From contig JAHBWE010000001.1 of NCBI GenBank assembly GCA_019637155.1, positions 682,001 through 746,000 on the forward strand: 64,000 bases of DNA. Reading direction: 5' to 3'. Within the stretch, counting starts at the first letter, position 1, and each line of letters opens with the position of its first letter. Shown here piece after piece: positions 45,040-53,823 of this stretch. The notes below the pieces were generated by a model. That model searched no databases. It was given only the letters and a program-made list of their open reading frames with translations, and was not told the DNA's origin. The position numbers were made by a program, and so were the translations under genes. The DNA comes from Labilithrix sp. Its GTDB lineage: Bacteria; Myxococcota_A; Polyangia; Polyangiales; Polyangiaceae.

Positions 45040-46035
45040 TCATCCACGGGAGAGAGCAGGCCATTGGCGGTCCACTCGGAGCCGCACGCGGTCGCCCTCG
45101 ATCTCGAAAGGCAGGATGCCCAGATCCAAGCCGGACCCGGCGAGGCCTGCGCGGAACCATTCGAGGGGAGACCGCCCCTGATGTTCGAGAAGCGGGTGCA
45201 GCTTCGGAGTCAGCAACCACATCCTGACGCGATCTGCCTTGCGAACGGCGTCGATAGCAGGCCCACCGCCGCCCACGGCCCTTCCTCCAAAGTCCCCGAT
45301 TCGAATTCGATGCAGGAGCCGTGAGTACCAGAGCGCTTCGGGCAGGATGCCGAGCTTCACGTTGTTGGCGATCTTGAGCTCGAACAGGTGGACGGTCCGA
45401 CCGTCGACCGCGACGGCCCACAGATCGATCTGGCTCTTTCCGCCAGGGCTCCACCGGCTCGCTCTGCCGATTGTGCCGTCGAAGATGCCCACTGGAAGCT
45501 GCCGCCTGAACTCGTCCACGGTGTCGATCTTCGCGAACTCGTCCACGACGTGGGATTGCGAGGTGAACGCACACTCCAACGCATGCTCGTCGTCTATGCC
45601 CGCCGGAGGCGCGCCCCCATCACGCACGACTGCGGCCTCGTTCACGAACGGCTGTTGCGGCCAGGGGACCGCGAATCTTGGCGCGCACGTGAAGCGGTCG
45701 CCGAGCAGGCTCTCGAACTCGTGGAGGAGGAAGAGCGAGCGTCTCACGTGTTCGCCCGCTGGTAGCTCGCCGACCACCTCGACGCGCGCTCGTATCTTGC
45801 CGGCCCCGACGAGCTCGAACTGCTCGAACCACCACGCGAGGCAGACGGCGAACGACGGAACGGCGGCAGCGTCGCTCTGGAGGTTGAGCGCTAGGTCTGC
45901 GGCCGGCATCGCCGCCACCACGACGGGACTTGGACCGGCCTCGACGCGCCACCGCGCGCTGCTCGGGACACGGATGCGGCGTCCCAACCGTCGTCCGAGA
46001 CCATCCAGAGCCGCGTCCAAGGAGATCCCACTCAT
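45040..46035 (-). CDS. PD-(D/E)XK nuclease-like protein
   Basis: 331 aa. ATG 46035 overlaps the stop of the upstream gene (ATGA). The C-terminal half has a PD-(D/E)XK core: Asp in GGKSQIDLWAVA and, after a beta turn, LFELKIANN giving the E-x-K pair. The N-terminal 200 residues are unclassified, and HVVDEFAKIDTVDEFRRQ lies just before the nuclease part. Translational coupling to a PGN_0703-like endonuclease suggests a two-nuclease defence unit. No methylase belongs to this unit on this side of the attachment repeat. Confidence 0.7.
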   Translation of the reverse strand: MSGISLDAALDGLGRRLGRRIRVPSSARWRVEAGPSPVVVAAMPAADLALNLQSDAAAVPSFAVCLAWWFEQFELVGAGKIRARVEVVGELPAGEHVRRSLFLLHEFESLLGDRFTCAPRFAVPWPQQPFVNEAAVVRDGGAPPAGIDDEHALECAFTSQSHVVDEFAKIDTVDEFRRQLPVGIFDGTIGRASRWSPGGKSQIDLWAVAVDGRTVHLFELKIANNVKLGILPEALWYSRLLHRIRIGDFGGRAVGGGGPAIDAVRKADRVRMWLLTPKLHPLLEHQGRSPLEWFRAGLAGSGLDLGILPFEIEGDRVRLRVDRQWPALSRG

Positions 46036-47024
46036 CGTTCCGTTCCCGGAGTCAGCAAGTATCGGGCACAGACGTAGTCGGCCCACTCGGCCGACCAGAC
46101 TGCCTTCAAAGCACGACCAGCTTCGACCATCCGGCTCGCCGGTACGCGGAAGAGCGTCTCGGCATCGGCGACGGCCGCGCGGTACTGCTCCCAGTGGGGG
46201 ACGACGTCGGGGTTGTCGTCGTGATGAACGAGGCCGAGCCGCGCGAAGTCGAAGCGGCGCTGCTGGACGAGGCCCAGCGCCAGTGCGTGGTTTCGCATCG
46301 GCTGTTGGAGATCGAAGGCGAACGGACAAGGGCCACTCTGGTCGACGCCCGGGAACGCGGAGGTGACGGAGCCGTGTGCACTAGCGAAGATCTCCCAGTA
46401 GCGACGATCGCGACGCGCACGAACCGGGCGGGTCAGGTAGCACGCAGTCGGCTCCGCGAGGAACGCGCGTGCGGAGCCGCAGACCTCGGGGCGTCGGTTC
46501 CCCGAGCTCGTACGCCCGTTGCACCGCGAGAACCCGTCCTCGGTCAGCTTGACCTCGATGAGGACGATCCCGCGCCGACCGAGCGAGTCTCGAACCTCGA
46601 TGCCGACGTCAGACGAGGTCCATGCCTCATCGCTTCCTGGCGGATCCGTGCGCGTCTCCGCGAGGATCTCGGTCGGTCCGTATTCGAACGCGATCCGCTC
46701 GATCTGAAGGTCGAGGTTCGTGGCTCGCGACAAGAGTGCGGCGAGAGGAGCGGGGTTCTGGAAGCGAAAAGGGAGGAAGAGGTTGAACCCGAACGCCATC
46801 GACGAGTTCACCGCGGCGGCGTGACTGTGAAGGCGGACCCCATCGTCGCGAGCGACGCGCTCGGCGTGGCCTGCCAACGACGGGAAGATGCCGTCGGTCC
46901 AGAGGTCGAACATCGGCGCGGCAGCCCCGGTCGCAAGGCCCTCTCTCCGCGCGCGGTCCTCACGTGCGTGGCGCAAAATAGCCTCCGCGAACGGCGTCCT
47001 ACGGAAGGTGCTGCCGGAACCCAC
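46032..47024 (-). CDS. PGN_0703-family putative restriction endonuclease
   Basis: 330 aa from GTG 47024, chosen because it keeps the expected N-terminal helix (STFRRTPFAEAILRHARED); the first ATG is further in at about 46912. The conserved segment AAAVNSSMAFGFNLFLPFRF is characteristic of the PGN_0703 family. The nuclease core is SSDVGIEVRD followed by GIVLIEVKLTEDGFS (D...ExK), later CYLTRPVRARRD. It is coupled to the second nuclease. It reads toward the same direction as the Dcm operon but lies outside the 25-bp attachment repeat, so it is chromosomal or belongs to an older island. Confidence 0.72.
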   Translation of the reverse strand: MGSGSTFRRTPFAEAILRHAREDRARREGLATGAAAPMFDLWTDGIFPSLAGHAERVARDDGVRLHSHAAAVNSSMAFGFNLFLPFRFQNPAPLAALLSRATNLDLQIERIAFEYGPTEILAETRTDPPGSDEAWTSSDVGIEVRDSLGRRGIVLIEVKLTEDGFSRCNGRTSSGNRRPEVCGSARAFLAEPTACYLTRPVRARRDRRYWEIFASAHGSVTSAFPGVDQSGPCPFAFDLQQPMRNHALALGLVQQRRFDFARLGLVHHDDNPDVVPHWEQYRAAVADAETLFRVPASRMVEAGRALKAVWSAEWADYVCARYLLTPGTER

Positions 47025-47167
47025 GGTTTGGCCAGGATACGCCTTCGACGGAGCCCGTGAGGCTCCTCTGGGGCGACTTTGCCGGCGTGCGGTCGTCACG
47101 TCTTCTAGTGGTCGCGCCGTCGCCGGCCCGCCTTGCGACGGGCGTGCGACGCTCCGCACAAAGCAAC

Positions 47168-47192
47168 GGGACCGCGGTTTTTCCGCGGTCCC
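47168..47192 (-). terminator. Probable original ssrA terminator left at the far end of the island
   Basis: GGGACCGCGG (47168-47177) and its complement (47183-47192) form a perfect 10-bp stem with a five-T loop. It abuts the attachment core exactly where the 3' end of ssrA would have been before integration, so it is best read as the ancestral tmRNA terminator, now 11 kb away from the gene. Confidence 0.75.
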
Positions 47193-47216
47193 GTGGTGGA
47201 GGCGCCGGGAATCGAA
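47192..47216 (-). repeat. attL: 25-bp copy of the ssrA 3' end
   Basis: Identical over 25 bases to 58292-58316, which covers the CCA end and T-arm side of tmRNA. The identity stops at 47217/58317. Together the copies delimit an 11.1-kb element with an integrase adjacent to the intact ssrA copy. Confidence 0.88.
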
Positions 47217-47512
47217 TCGTGGGAGCGGCGACCGAAGGGGACCCAACGGGCGCAAACGGCGGGATCGGCGACGATGCGAGGGCGCCGATTGGTCCCGTTG
47301 GCGACCGTTCGATACCTGTCGAAGACGATTCGGGGACGATTCGAGAGAACCCTCGTCGCGTACTCATCGCGGCGCTCGCAACGGCGGTGCGCGCAGGGGC
47401 GGCAAGCGGGGACTCCGCCCTCGTGCAGATCGCCGTACGAACCCTCGCAGAGATCACGAATGCGAACGGCTGCGGTGTGACGGTGATCGAGCTGGACGAC
47501 GTGCGCTCGTAG
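47192..47512 (+). other. Orphan integrase C-terminal tail, rejoined in the excised circle
   Basis: The open frame through the core continues to a stop at 47512. Its last 55 codons look like genuine helical protein (PRRVLIAALATAVRAGAASG, then DSALVQIAVRTLAEIT). Relative to the core it is in exactly the same phase as the integrase frame at 58292. Recombination between the two cores would therefore create a 519-aa integrase ending in this tail. In the integrated state the tail has no start of its own. It overlaps the last 59 bases of the converging methylase gene. Confidence 0.6.
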
Positions 47513-48626
47513 GTTTCGGCGTTCGCCTCGATGAAGCGGCTTGATGCGATTCGAGCGCGTCCAAGCACTGTCGTGCGACCACCTCGGCGAACGTACAGGG
47601 AAGAGCGTTCCCGATCATCTCGCACGCGTAGTCGATGAACGGCGTGTCGAATACATAGGACGGCGGGAATGTCTGGATGAGTGCCGCTTCGCGGACGGAG
47701 ATCGTGCGAGGTTGGGTCGGATGCCCGAAACGCCCCTTGCTGAACGTTGTGCAGCCTCCGGTGATCGTGACGGATGGTTCGTCCCACTTCAGCCGGCCAT
47801 ACGCGCTCCGAAAGCCGATCTTGCGAACCGCATCTTGGTGACACGCAGGTCGGAGGCGTTTCGGGATGCTCGACCAGACGCGGCCAGGTTTTGCGTGCGC
47901 CATCCGTCGCACGTTCTGCGGCGACATCGTCCGCGTTACGTGCCAGTCGAACCGTGCTGGGCCGCCCTTCTTCTGGGCTTCGGCGAGCGTGATCGGGCGA
48001 GGGTGTTGGGCACCGATGGCGTCGCGCAGGGATCGCCACTTCGGCAGGCCCTCTGCACCTGTTCGTGAATGCGTCGCGGACGGGAGCGGGATCTCGAAAC
48101 CGAGACCAGCGAGGAGAACAAGACGGCGACGACGTTGCGGCACACCGTAGTCGGCGACTTGAAGGACGTCGAACGTGACTCGATACCCGAGATCCTCGAG
48201 CGCCCGGACTAGGGCATTCAGACGTCGCTTCCCTTTCTGAGCAAGCCCTGGAACGTTCTCCATCATCACGACGCGTGGCCGCACTTCGCCGATCAGTCGG
48301 GTCATCTCGGCGACCAGCGCATTCCGCGGATCGCTGCGTTTCCACTTTGCGGTCAGGCTCGAGAATCCCTGGCAGGGAGGGCATCCCGCGAGGAGGTCGA
48401 CACCATCGTCAGCGTGTCCGAGAAGGCTGGCACCATCGACGGTTCGGATGTCCTGACGGTACGCGTGGACCTCTGGATGGTTCGTCTTGTACGTCGCAAA
48501 GGCGTGAGGTTCGAGCTCCACGCCAGCGACGACCTGAAAGCCAGCCGCCTTCAGTCCAACGGTCAAACCGCCACACCCGCAGAAGAGGTCAATCGCCCGA
48601 CGTGTTCTATTCGTCTTTTGCGGCAT
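47454..48626 (-). CDS. DNA (cytosine-5) methyltransferase
   Basis: 390 aa from ATG 48626, which overlaps the end of the upstream ATPase gene by 20 bases. C5-MTase motifs in order: I DLFCGCGGLTVGL, IV GCPPCQGFSSL (catalytic Cys), VI MMENVPGL, VIII QRRRRLVLLAG, IX REAALIQTFP and X IGNALPC. The target-recognition region lies at about 230-310. The C-terminal 35 residues are basic and low complexity. It is last in the operon Vsr - ATPase/nuclease - Dcm and should protect host DNA from the partner nucleases. Confidence 0.93.
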   Translation of the reverse strand: MPQKTNRTRRAIDLFCGCGGLTVGLKAAGFQVVAGVELEPHAFATYKTNHPEVHAYRQDIRTVDGASLLGHADDGVDLLAGCPPCQGFSSLTAKWKRSDPRNALVAEMTRLIGEVRPRVVMMENVPGLAQKGKRRLNALVRALEDLGYRVTFDVLQVADYGVPQRRRRLVLLAGLGFEIPLPSATHSRTGAEGLPKWRSLRDAIGAQHPRPITLAEAQKKGGPARFDWHVTRTMSPQNVRRMAHAKPGRVWSSIPKRLRPACHQDAVRKIGFRSAYGRLKWDEPSVTITGGCTTFSKGRFGHPTQPRTISVREAALIQTFPPSYVFDTPFIDYACEMIGNALPCTFAEVVARQCLDALESHQAASSRRTPKPTSARRPARSPSHRSRSHS

Positions 48627-50742
48627 TCTTCTTCTGCTTCTCGGCTTCACGAAGGAAGTCCTCATGCATCTTGCGTGTTCGGAGCAAGAACGTGGTCCAG
48701 TTGATCTGCGTTAGGATTCCATCCTTCTTCAACCCATCGAACGCCTTTCGCGAGACGCTCGAGAGGGCCACGCCGTCGCAGACCAGCGTGATGTGGAATC
48801 CGACGTACTGGGTCTTGAAGGTTGGGTTGGCGTCGAGAAACTCAGTCATCAGATCGACGTAGACGTTGAGTCGGCCGAAGTCGTCGTCGCCGATCTTGTA
48901 GGAGGGGCGTTTGATCTCGATGATCTGCACGGTGCCCTCGTAGGGCTCCATCACGAAGTCAGCGCGCTTGTTTGCTGCCGACATCGGCGTCAGGTCGAGA
49001 TCCTGCCCGGTCTTCTTCTTGTAGAGCTTCCTGAACTCTTCGCGGAGCGTGGCAAACGTCTGGTTGGAAACGATCGGTGACCACTGCGGGTTCACGAGCC
49101 AGGGCGCATGCGTGATCAGCTCCTGCATCGCCGCCTCCAAGGTCTCGCTGTCGTCCTTCAGCTCTTCGACGCGTGTGATCACCCGGACACGCTCGTCCGC
49201 GATGAGACCGAAAGCTGAGAGTTCGGCGATGCGTGCGGTCTTCAGGATCTGACTCACGACCGCCAGCGGCGAGTCGACATCCTCCGCGGCCTCGCGGAGT
49301 TTCTCGTTCAAGGTCACGTGAGGTGCAAGGTTCATCGTGAGCTGTACGAGCGACTTCACGTGGTCGGAATCATCGAGCTCATCGTGGCGGAGGTTCTGCG
49401 CCATCAACTTCGCGAGTCCGAGCGCTCCGTCCCGAATCGGGGCCTGGTCGGAGCCAGGAAACGCACGATCGATCTTCTGTTCGATCTTCGACACCTCAAG
49501 GAAGAGATCCCACGTCCGCTTCTTCATCGGGTTGCGGGCGATTCGCCCGAGCTGTACGACGAGGCGCTGGCCCCACTCCTCGAGCGCGCGGCCGAGTTCA
49601 TGCGACCAGAGGATGTCTCGGCGATCCGTCTGGATCAGGTCTTCCTCTTCATCCAGCCAGTCGGTGTGCAACTCGCCGACGAGATAAGACCGAATGTCGT
49701 GCTCTCCGGTGAAGCCTGCCTTCCGGTTGAAGATGCTCGTCTGCGAAGCGATCTTCCCGCGGCAGTAGATGCGGACGCCGGCCATCAGGTCGTCCTTGTA
49801 GGGATGCTTCGAGTATCCGAGCCAACCCGTGATCGGGTAGAAGCGGTTGTCGAGCGCGACGCCTGCGGGGATGTCTTCGCGCACCTTTCCGTCTGCGCCC
49901 TTCGTGACGTACGAGGGCTCCTGCCCGGCACGCTTTGCAGGTCGCTGCTCGAAGAAGAGCGCCGTGTCCTCCATCAGTTCGACGTCGAAGGAACCGACGA
50001 CACGCTCACGATCTGCGTGTGATGTGGTCTTCGTATTGTCGATGAGCGCGATCTTCCAGCTTGCTTGCTGGATTCCAAACCGTTGCGAAACCTGGCGCGC
50101 GAAGTCCTCGATGTCTGGGACGTGTCGATGAGCGAAGTTGCGCAGAATGAGCTTGGTGCCACGCGTCGGGCTGATCAGTCCGTCTCGGTCGCCGGCGCGA
50201 GGGTGATAGTCGTCGTCGGTGTCTTTCAGGATCCGATTCTTCTCGAGGAAGAGATGAGCGGTCACGTAGCCGGTGCTCTTCTTGCCGCGGAGATCGTGCC
50301 CGGATGTTTTCTCGCCGCCTGCCGTAATGAGCTCGATCGACTGACAGATTCCGAAGGGCGCGAGTTTTCCAACCCCCTTTCGGCCCATGACTTTGCGTCC
50401 GAGCTCTTTGGAAACGTCGCCCCGTTTCGGATCGAGGCGCCGCTCGCGACCGACGCGCAAGTAGAAGTCGTTCACCTCGTCCGGCGTCATTCCGATGCCG
50501 TCGTCCTCGATGACGATCTCGAAGCCCTTGTCTCGCAGCTCGTCGCCGACCTTGTTCGCGAGCAACTCACCCATCGGTGCTTCGACCCGCACGCTCCGCG
50601 CGTCTGCGTCGTAGCTGTTGGCGATGAGCTCTGCGATGACGGCGGACACGCGATCGTAGAGCTTCACGCCGAGCTTGTCGACGGTGAGCCGGGAGATCGT
50701 CATCGTGTACTTGTGCGCCACCAGGACCACCTGCCGAGCCAC
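48607..50742 (-). CDS. GHKL ATPase with C-terminal PD-(D/E)XK-like nuclease (MutL/MORC-like)
   Basis: 711 aa. The N-terminal 200 residues carry the GHKL fold: AVIAELIANSYDADA (N box), IEDDGIGMTPDEV (G1) and GRKGVGKLAPFG (G2). A long transducer-like middle follows. The C-terminal 130 residues include NKRADFVMEPYEGTVQIIEIKRPS split as D then ExK, a likely restriction-type nuclease core. GHKL ATPases of the MutL/MORC type coupled to Dcm and Vsr genes are a described class of restriction-modification systems. Here the ATPase probably acts as the restriction effector, since no classical endonuclease is present. Confidence 0.85.
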   Translation of the reverse strand: MARQVVLVAHKYTMTISRLTVDKLGVKLYDRVSAVIAELIANSYDADARSVRVEAPMGELLANKVGDELRDKGFEIVIEDDGIGMTPDEVNDFYLRVGRERRLDPKRGDVSKELGRKVMGRKGVGKLAPFGICQSIELITAGGEKTSGHDLRGKKSTGYVTAHLFLEKNRILKDTDDDYHPRAGDRDGLISPTRGTKLILRNFAHRHVPDIEDFARQVSQRFGIQQASWKIALIDNTKTTSHADRERVVGSFDVELMEDTALFFEQRPAKRAGQEPSYVTKGADGKVREDIPAGVALDNRFYPITGWLGYSKHPYKDDLMAGVRIYCRGKIASQTSIFNRKAGFTGEHDIRSYLVGELHTDWLDEEEDLIQTDRRDILWSHELGRALEEWGQRLVVQLGRIARNPMKKRTWDLFLEVSKIEQKIDRAFPGSDQAPIRDGALGLAKLMAQNLRHDELDDSDHVKSLVQLTMNLAPHVTLNEKLREAAEDVDSPLAVVSQILKTARIAELSAFGLIADERVRVITRVEELKDDSETLEAAMQELITHAPWLVNPQWSPIVSNQTFATLREEFRKLYKKKTGQDLDLTPMSAANKRADFVMEPYEGTVQIIEIKRPSYKIGDDDFGRLNVYVDLMTEFLDANPTFKTQYVGFHITLVCDGVALSSVSRKAFDGLKKDGILTQINWTTFLLRTRKMHEDFLREAEKQKKNAAKDE

Positions 50743-50799
50743 GAATGCGTGAGCGGTTACATCCTCACGGATGATGGAGAGGCGGCAGAATAACCTGAG

Positions 50800-51273
50800 C
50801 TACGGAGCAAGACCAGAGCGTCGGCGCGGGAATCTTCCGTGAAGCTGCGCACGTAGACGCTGGCGAAGACGTGCTTCGTCCTTGACCCGGCACTCCCAAA
50901 CGACGACGACGAGGAATCCAAGGTCACGCAGCGCACGAATGGCTCGACGGTCGCGTCGTCGGTTCCGCTCGAACTTGGCCTCCCAGAGCGACTGGTTCCG
51001 ACGAGGGATGGTGGCGCGTCGGCATGAGTGCCGGTGCCAGAAGCACCCGTGAACGAAGATGGCCCAGCGTCTCGTGCGATTCGCGAGGTCGGGAGAGCCG
51101 GGGAGATCCTGGTTCTGCGTGCGATAGGTCCCGCCGAGTTCACGAACGACCTTGCGGACGACGAGCTCGGGAGTCGACCCGGACCGTCTGACGCGCGACA
51201 TGCGCACCGTGGTTGACGGAGCCGGATCCCAGACGGAAGGGAGGCGCATCGCTCCAGAGGTAGTCTCGTTCAT
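50800..51273 (-). CDS. vsr: Very-short-patch repair (Vsr)-type endonuclease
   Basis: 157 aa from ATG 51273. The Vsr signature is clear: MSRVRRSGSTPELVVRKVV, then DLPGSPDLANRTRRWAIFV with the metal-binding Asp, HGCFWHRHSC with zinc and catalytic His/Cys, and NRRRDRRAIRALRDLGFLV. Vsr nicks 5' of T in T:G mismatches arising from deamination of methyl-C, and in this operon context may act as an accessory restriction nuclease. It is the first gene of the leftward Vsr - ATPase - Dcm operon. Confidence 0.88.
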   Translation of the reverse strand: MNETTSGAMRLPSVWDPAPSTTVRMSRVRRSGSTPELVVRKVVRELGGTYRTQNQDLPGSPDLANRTRRWAIFVHGCFWHRHSCRRATIPRRNQSLWEAKFERNRRRDRRAIRALRDLGFLVVVVWECRVKDEARLRQRLRAQLHGRFPRRRSGLAP

Positions 51274-51344
51274 CCTCGCCGGCGACGGGCGCGGTGTGCG
51301 AGAGTTCAACCTCTTCATCTCTTCTGTCCGCTTGGCCGAGAACG

Positions 51345-52046
51345 ATGGCGACTACCAAGAGAGGCGCGAGGCAAACGAGAACGGCGAGATCGACCGCCGA
51401 CGAGAGCAACGCTCCGGGTCCCACGAGAGGATGGCGTGTTCATCCGCAGCCGGTTGAGCCTAGCAAACTGACCGGCGACGAACGGTGGCTCCTCGAGATC
51501 GACCGGAAGGCGAGGGCCTACCGGCGTGGTGTGCATCCCGTCGTCTGGCGAGACCTTCTCGCGCGCCGACTCGAGCGCGATGGCGCATGGGCCGAAGGTG
51601 TGCCCCTGACCCGAGAGGCGGTACTCGCGTTGACGCTGCGCGTTCAGGAGTGGCTCGTGGACGAACCTGCATCTTTGGAGAGCGCGACGGCGGGGCGCGT
51701 GCTGCGGGAGTTGCACCGACTCGTCGAGGGAGCCGATCTCGCACGCAACGAGATCCTGCTCGACCTCGACGCCGCGCTGGGTGAGGAGCCCGAGGACCGC
51801 GTTCGGTTCATGCGTCTGCGTTTGCGGCGGCGCCTCGGGACGAAGGCGTCGAACGCTACGGACGAGATGATCGCCGCTGCGCTTGCTGGGTGGTCGCCAG
51901 CGAAGGCGGGCGAGGCATCGCATCCGCGATGGAAGCCAGTCGTCGACCTCCTGCGAACTCTCGGCTTCGTCGAGGTGGACGTGAAGACGATCCCGCGGCG
52001 GTGGCGCGCCTTGATGACCAAACGAAGACAGACCCCGGCACGCTGA
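51345..52046 (+). CDS. Hypothetical island protein
   Basis: 233 aa from ATG 51345. The first 35 residues are basic and disordered. The rest is helical (LTGDERWLLEIDRKARAYRR, AVLALTLRVQEWLVDE, VRFMRLRLRRRLGTKASN). No family recognised and no catalytic motif. It is the first gene of a rightward group with the excisionase-like and Rep genes, divergent from vsr with about 70 bases between starts, so a shared control region is likely. Confidence 0.55.
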   Translation: MATTKRGARQTRTARSTADESNAPGPTRGWRVHPQPVEPSKLTGDERWLLEIDRKARAYRRGVHPVVWRDLLARRLERDGAWAEGVPLTREAVLALTLRVQEWLVDEPASLESATAGRVLRELHRLVEGADLARNEILLDLDAALGEEPEDRVRFMRLRLRRRLGTKASNATDEMIAAALAGWSPAKAGEASHPRWKPVVDLLRTLGFVEVDVKTIPRRWRALMTKRRQTPAR

Positions 52047-52133
52047 GATCCGCCCTCCCCGGCGATCCTGGCGCCGTCCCCGGCGAATCGATGTCAGCTC
52101 CACGGAGCCGTCGTCCTGAGTCAGCTTTCTCGC

Positions 52134-52547
52134 ATGGCGAAACGGCGACAAGAGACGGCGAGCAGGGGAGCGACGACACGCGAGGGGGTCAAGGCGAAGT
52201 CGATGGGGCGAGAGGTCCGAGTGATTCTTGAACCTCTCGCGGCGCTCGTCGGAAAGTTCGTGGCAGGCGAACTCCGCGCGATGACGGCTGGCACCGAATC
52301 GTCGCGGTACTACACGGCGCAGACGAGTCCACTCCCGCGCAAGGCATTCTTGGCGGCGGCCCGCGCCGACTACTTCCCGAGCTTCGTCATCAAGCGACGC
52401 GTCTACGCGCTGCGCGACGACGTTCATCGGTTCATCGAGTCGCGACGGCGGACACCATCGGCGGTCCCTGCGGGAACGAGAACGGACGACGACGAGATCG
52501 GACGTCTCCTCGACGAGGCAAACCTCCGGCGTCGGAGGCAACGATGA
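52134..52547 (+). CDS. Excisionase-like DNA-binding protein
   Basis: 137 aa. The middle reads YYTAQTSPLPRKAFLAAARA, then FPSFVIKRRVYALRDDVHRF, a winged-helix excisionase-type HTH in which the recognition helix is followed by RVYALRDDV. Both termini are basic or charged linkers. Its last four bases overlap the start of the Rep gene (ATGA), so the two are coupled. On an integrative element such a protein usually directs excision or controls replication. Confidence 0.7.
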   Translation: MAKRRQETASRGATTREGVKAKSMGREVRVILEPLAALVGKFVAGELRAMTAGTESSRYYTAQTSPLPRKAFLAAARADYFPSFVIKRRVYALRDDVHRFIESRRRTPSAVPAGTRTDDDEIGRLLDEANLRRRRQR

Positions 52548-53215
52548 AGCGCTGGAAGGTGCAGCGGGCGGGAGCCTGCCCGAGCGAGTACGATCCGCTG
52601 GTCGGCGAGCGACGCGCGGCGGGCGAGGGACGGGAGACGGCGAAGCGAAACGCCAGTGGTCGGCGAGGGAAGAAGCCATTGAAGGCGACCGCGAAGACGC
52701 GAGCTTCGCTGCGCACGATGACGGTCAGCGAGTTCGCGGAGCTGTTTCCGGTTCATTCTGCGACGTGGGAGCGCTTGCCCGGCCAGAGCGACGGCGACCT
52801 CGTTCAATCGTATCGCCCGTGGGACTGGTGGATCACGCTGACGTTCAGGCACGTCGTCAGCGGAGCGTTCGCGCTGTCGTTGCTGAAGGAGTGGGCGCAG
52901 GGTCTCGCTCGCGAGATGAAGACGCACCTGTCTCTCGCGGTCGGAATGGAGCTTCAGCAACGCGAGGCGCCGCACTTCCACGTGCTCCTTCACGTCCACC
53001 AGAACGCGGACCGCTTCGATCCGAAGCTCGCCGAGGAGCGGTGGCGCGATCTCAGCAAGCGGTGCGGGACGGTGAACAAGTTCGAGCCCTTCGATCCCGA
53101 GCGACGTGGCGGGGAGTACCTCACCAAGGATGGTGCGTGGGGCTTCCTCGTCGCGTGCCCGCGATGGTCGGCGTGTCGACGACGAGGCTGCGTCGTCGAT
53201 CCCCACGCCTGGTGA
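52544..53215 (+). CDS. HUH-type rolling-circle replication initiator (Rep-like)
   Basis: 223 aa. A basic N-terminal 60 residues precede a compact Rep nuclease: motif 1 WWITLTFRHVV, motif 2 with the metal-binding pair in APHFHVLLHVH (HUH) and motif 3 GGEYLTKDGAWGF with the candidate nucleophile Tyr. These are the three motifs of rolling-circle plasmid Rep proteins. It suggests the element can replicate after excision, or initiate conjugative mobilisation as a relaxase-like nuclease. The family length is short but complete for the nuclease domain. Confidence 0.75.
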   Translation: MKRWKVQRAGACPSEYDPLVGERRAAGEGRETAKRNASGRRGKKPLKATAKTRASLRTMTVSEFAELFPVHSATWERLPGQSDGDLVQSYRPWDWWITLTFRHVVSGAFALSLLKEWAQGLAREMKTHLSLAVGMELQQREAPHFHVLLHVHQNADRFDPKLAEERWRDLSKRCGTVNKFEPFDPERRGGEYLTKDGAWGFLVACPRWSACRRRGCVVDPHAW

Positions 53216-53380
53216 AGCGATTCATCTCAGCATCGCCGCGCAGCGTGGAATGAGCCTGGCTCTCTACGATTCGTGCGCCGTGTTCGTCGTCGGTCCTCTT
53301 GTATGGGGATTGATCCGTCCTTCTTGGAGTGCATGCAGCGGGATGATCCTGTTGATGTCTCCCTCGGTGGGGCAGAGCGA

Positions 53381-53686
53381 TCACCCTCGCTTGATCCGCG
53401 TGGCCGTCGCAGCTCGTGTCTTCTTCTTCGGCGGTCGCCCGCGACGAGGTTCAGGCAGTGCGGCCTTGCGAAAGAAGCGACCCGGCGAGACCTCCAGCGC
53501 ACGAGCGAGGATGTCGAGCGTGACCAAGCCGAAGTCCATCCGCCCGCTTTCTGCTCGCTGGAGTTGACGCAGCTCCATGTCCGCGATCTCCGCAAGTGCC
53601 GCCTGCGTGAGTCCACGTCGCTGGCGAAGCGAGCGAAGGTTCGCGGCGACCTTCTGAAGGACATCTTCGCCGCGTGTTCGCGCCAT
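53381..53686 (-). CDS. XRE-family transcriptional regulator
   Basis: 101 aa from ATG 53686. Classic HTH: VAANLRSLRQRRGLTQAALA, then EIADMELRQLQRAESGRMD and LDILARALEVSPGRFF. The C-terminal tail (RRGRPPKKKTRAATATRIK) is basic and AT-hook-like. It is divergent from the OB-fold lipoprotein and convergent with rep, and is likely the element's repressor. Confidence 0.88.
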   Translation of the reverse strand: MARTRGEDVLQKVAANLRSLRQRRGLTQAALAEIADMELRQLQRAESGRMDFGLVTLDILARALEVSPGRFFRKAALPEPRRGRPPKKKTRAATATRIKRG

Positions 53687-53823
53687 CTTGAACGCGGTTA
53701 CCTCTCGACGGACAGAGGTAAAACGACTGAACAGACGCAATGATTGACGTCATCTCATGCGCGTCCCTACGATCCCTCGATCGGCGATGAACACCGATTC
53801 GGGCGTGCGTGAGGAGGCGAGCG

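Noticed and set aside
47057..47191. Start of an independent gene for the frame ending at 47512
   Set aside because: The 45 codons before the attachment core are not protein-like and cross a terminator hairpin; only the part after the core looks genuine, and it matches the integrase phase.
47195..47222. A tRNA gene at the left repeat
   Set aside because: Only the T-arm and acceptor end are present; the sequence is the tmRNA 3'-end copy, with no cloverleaf around it.
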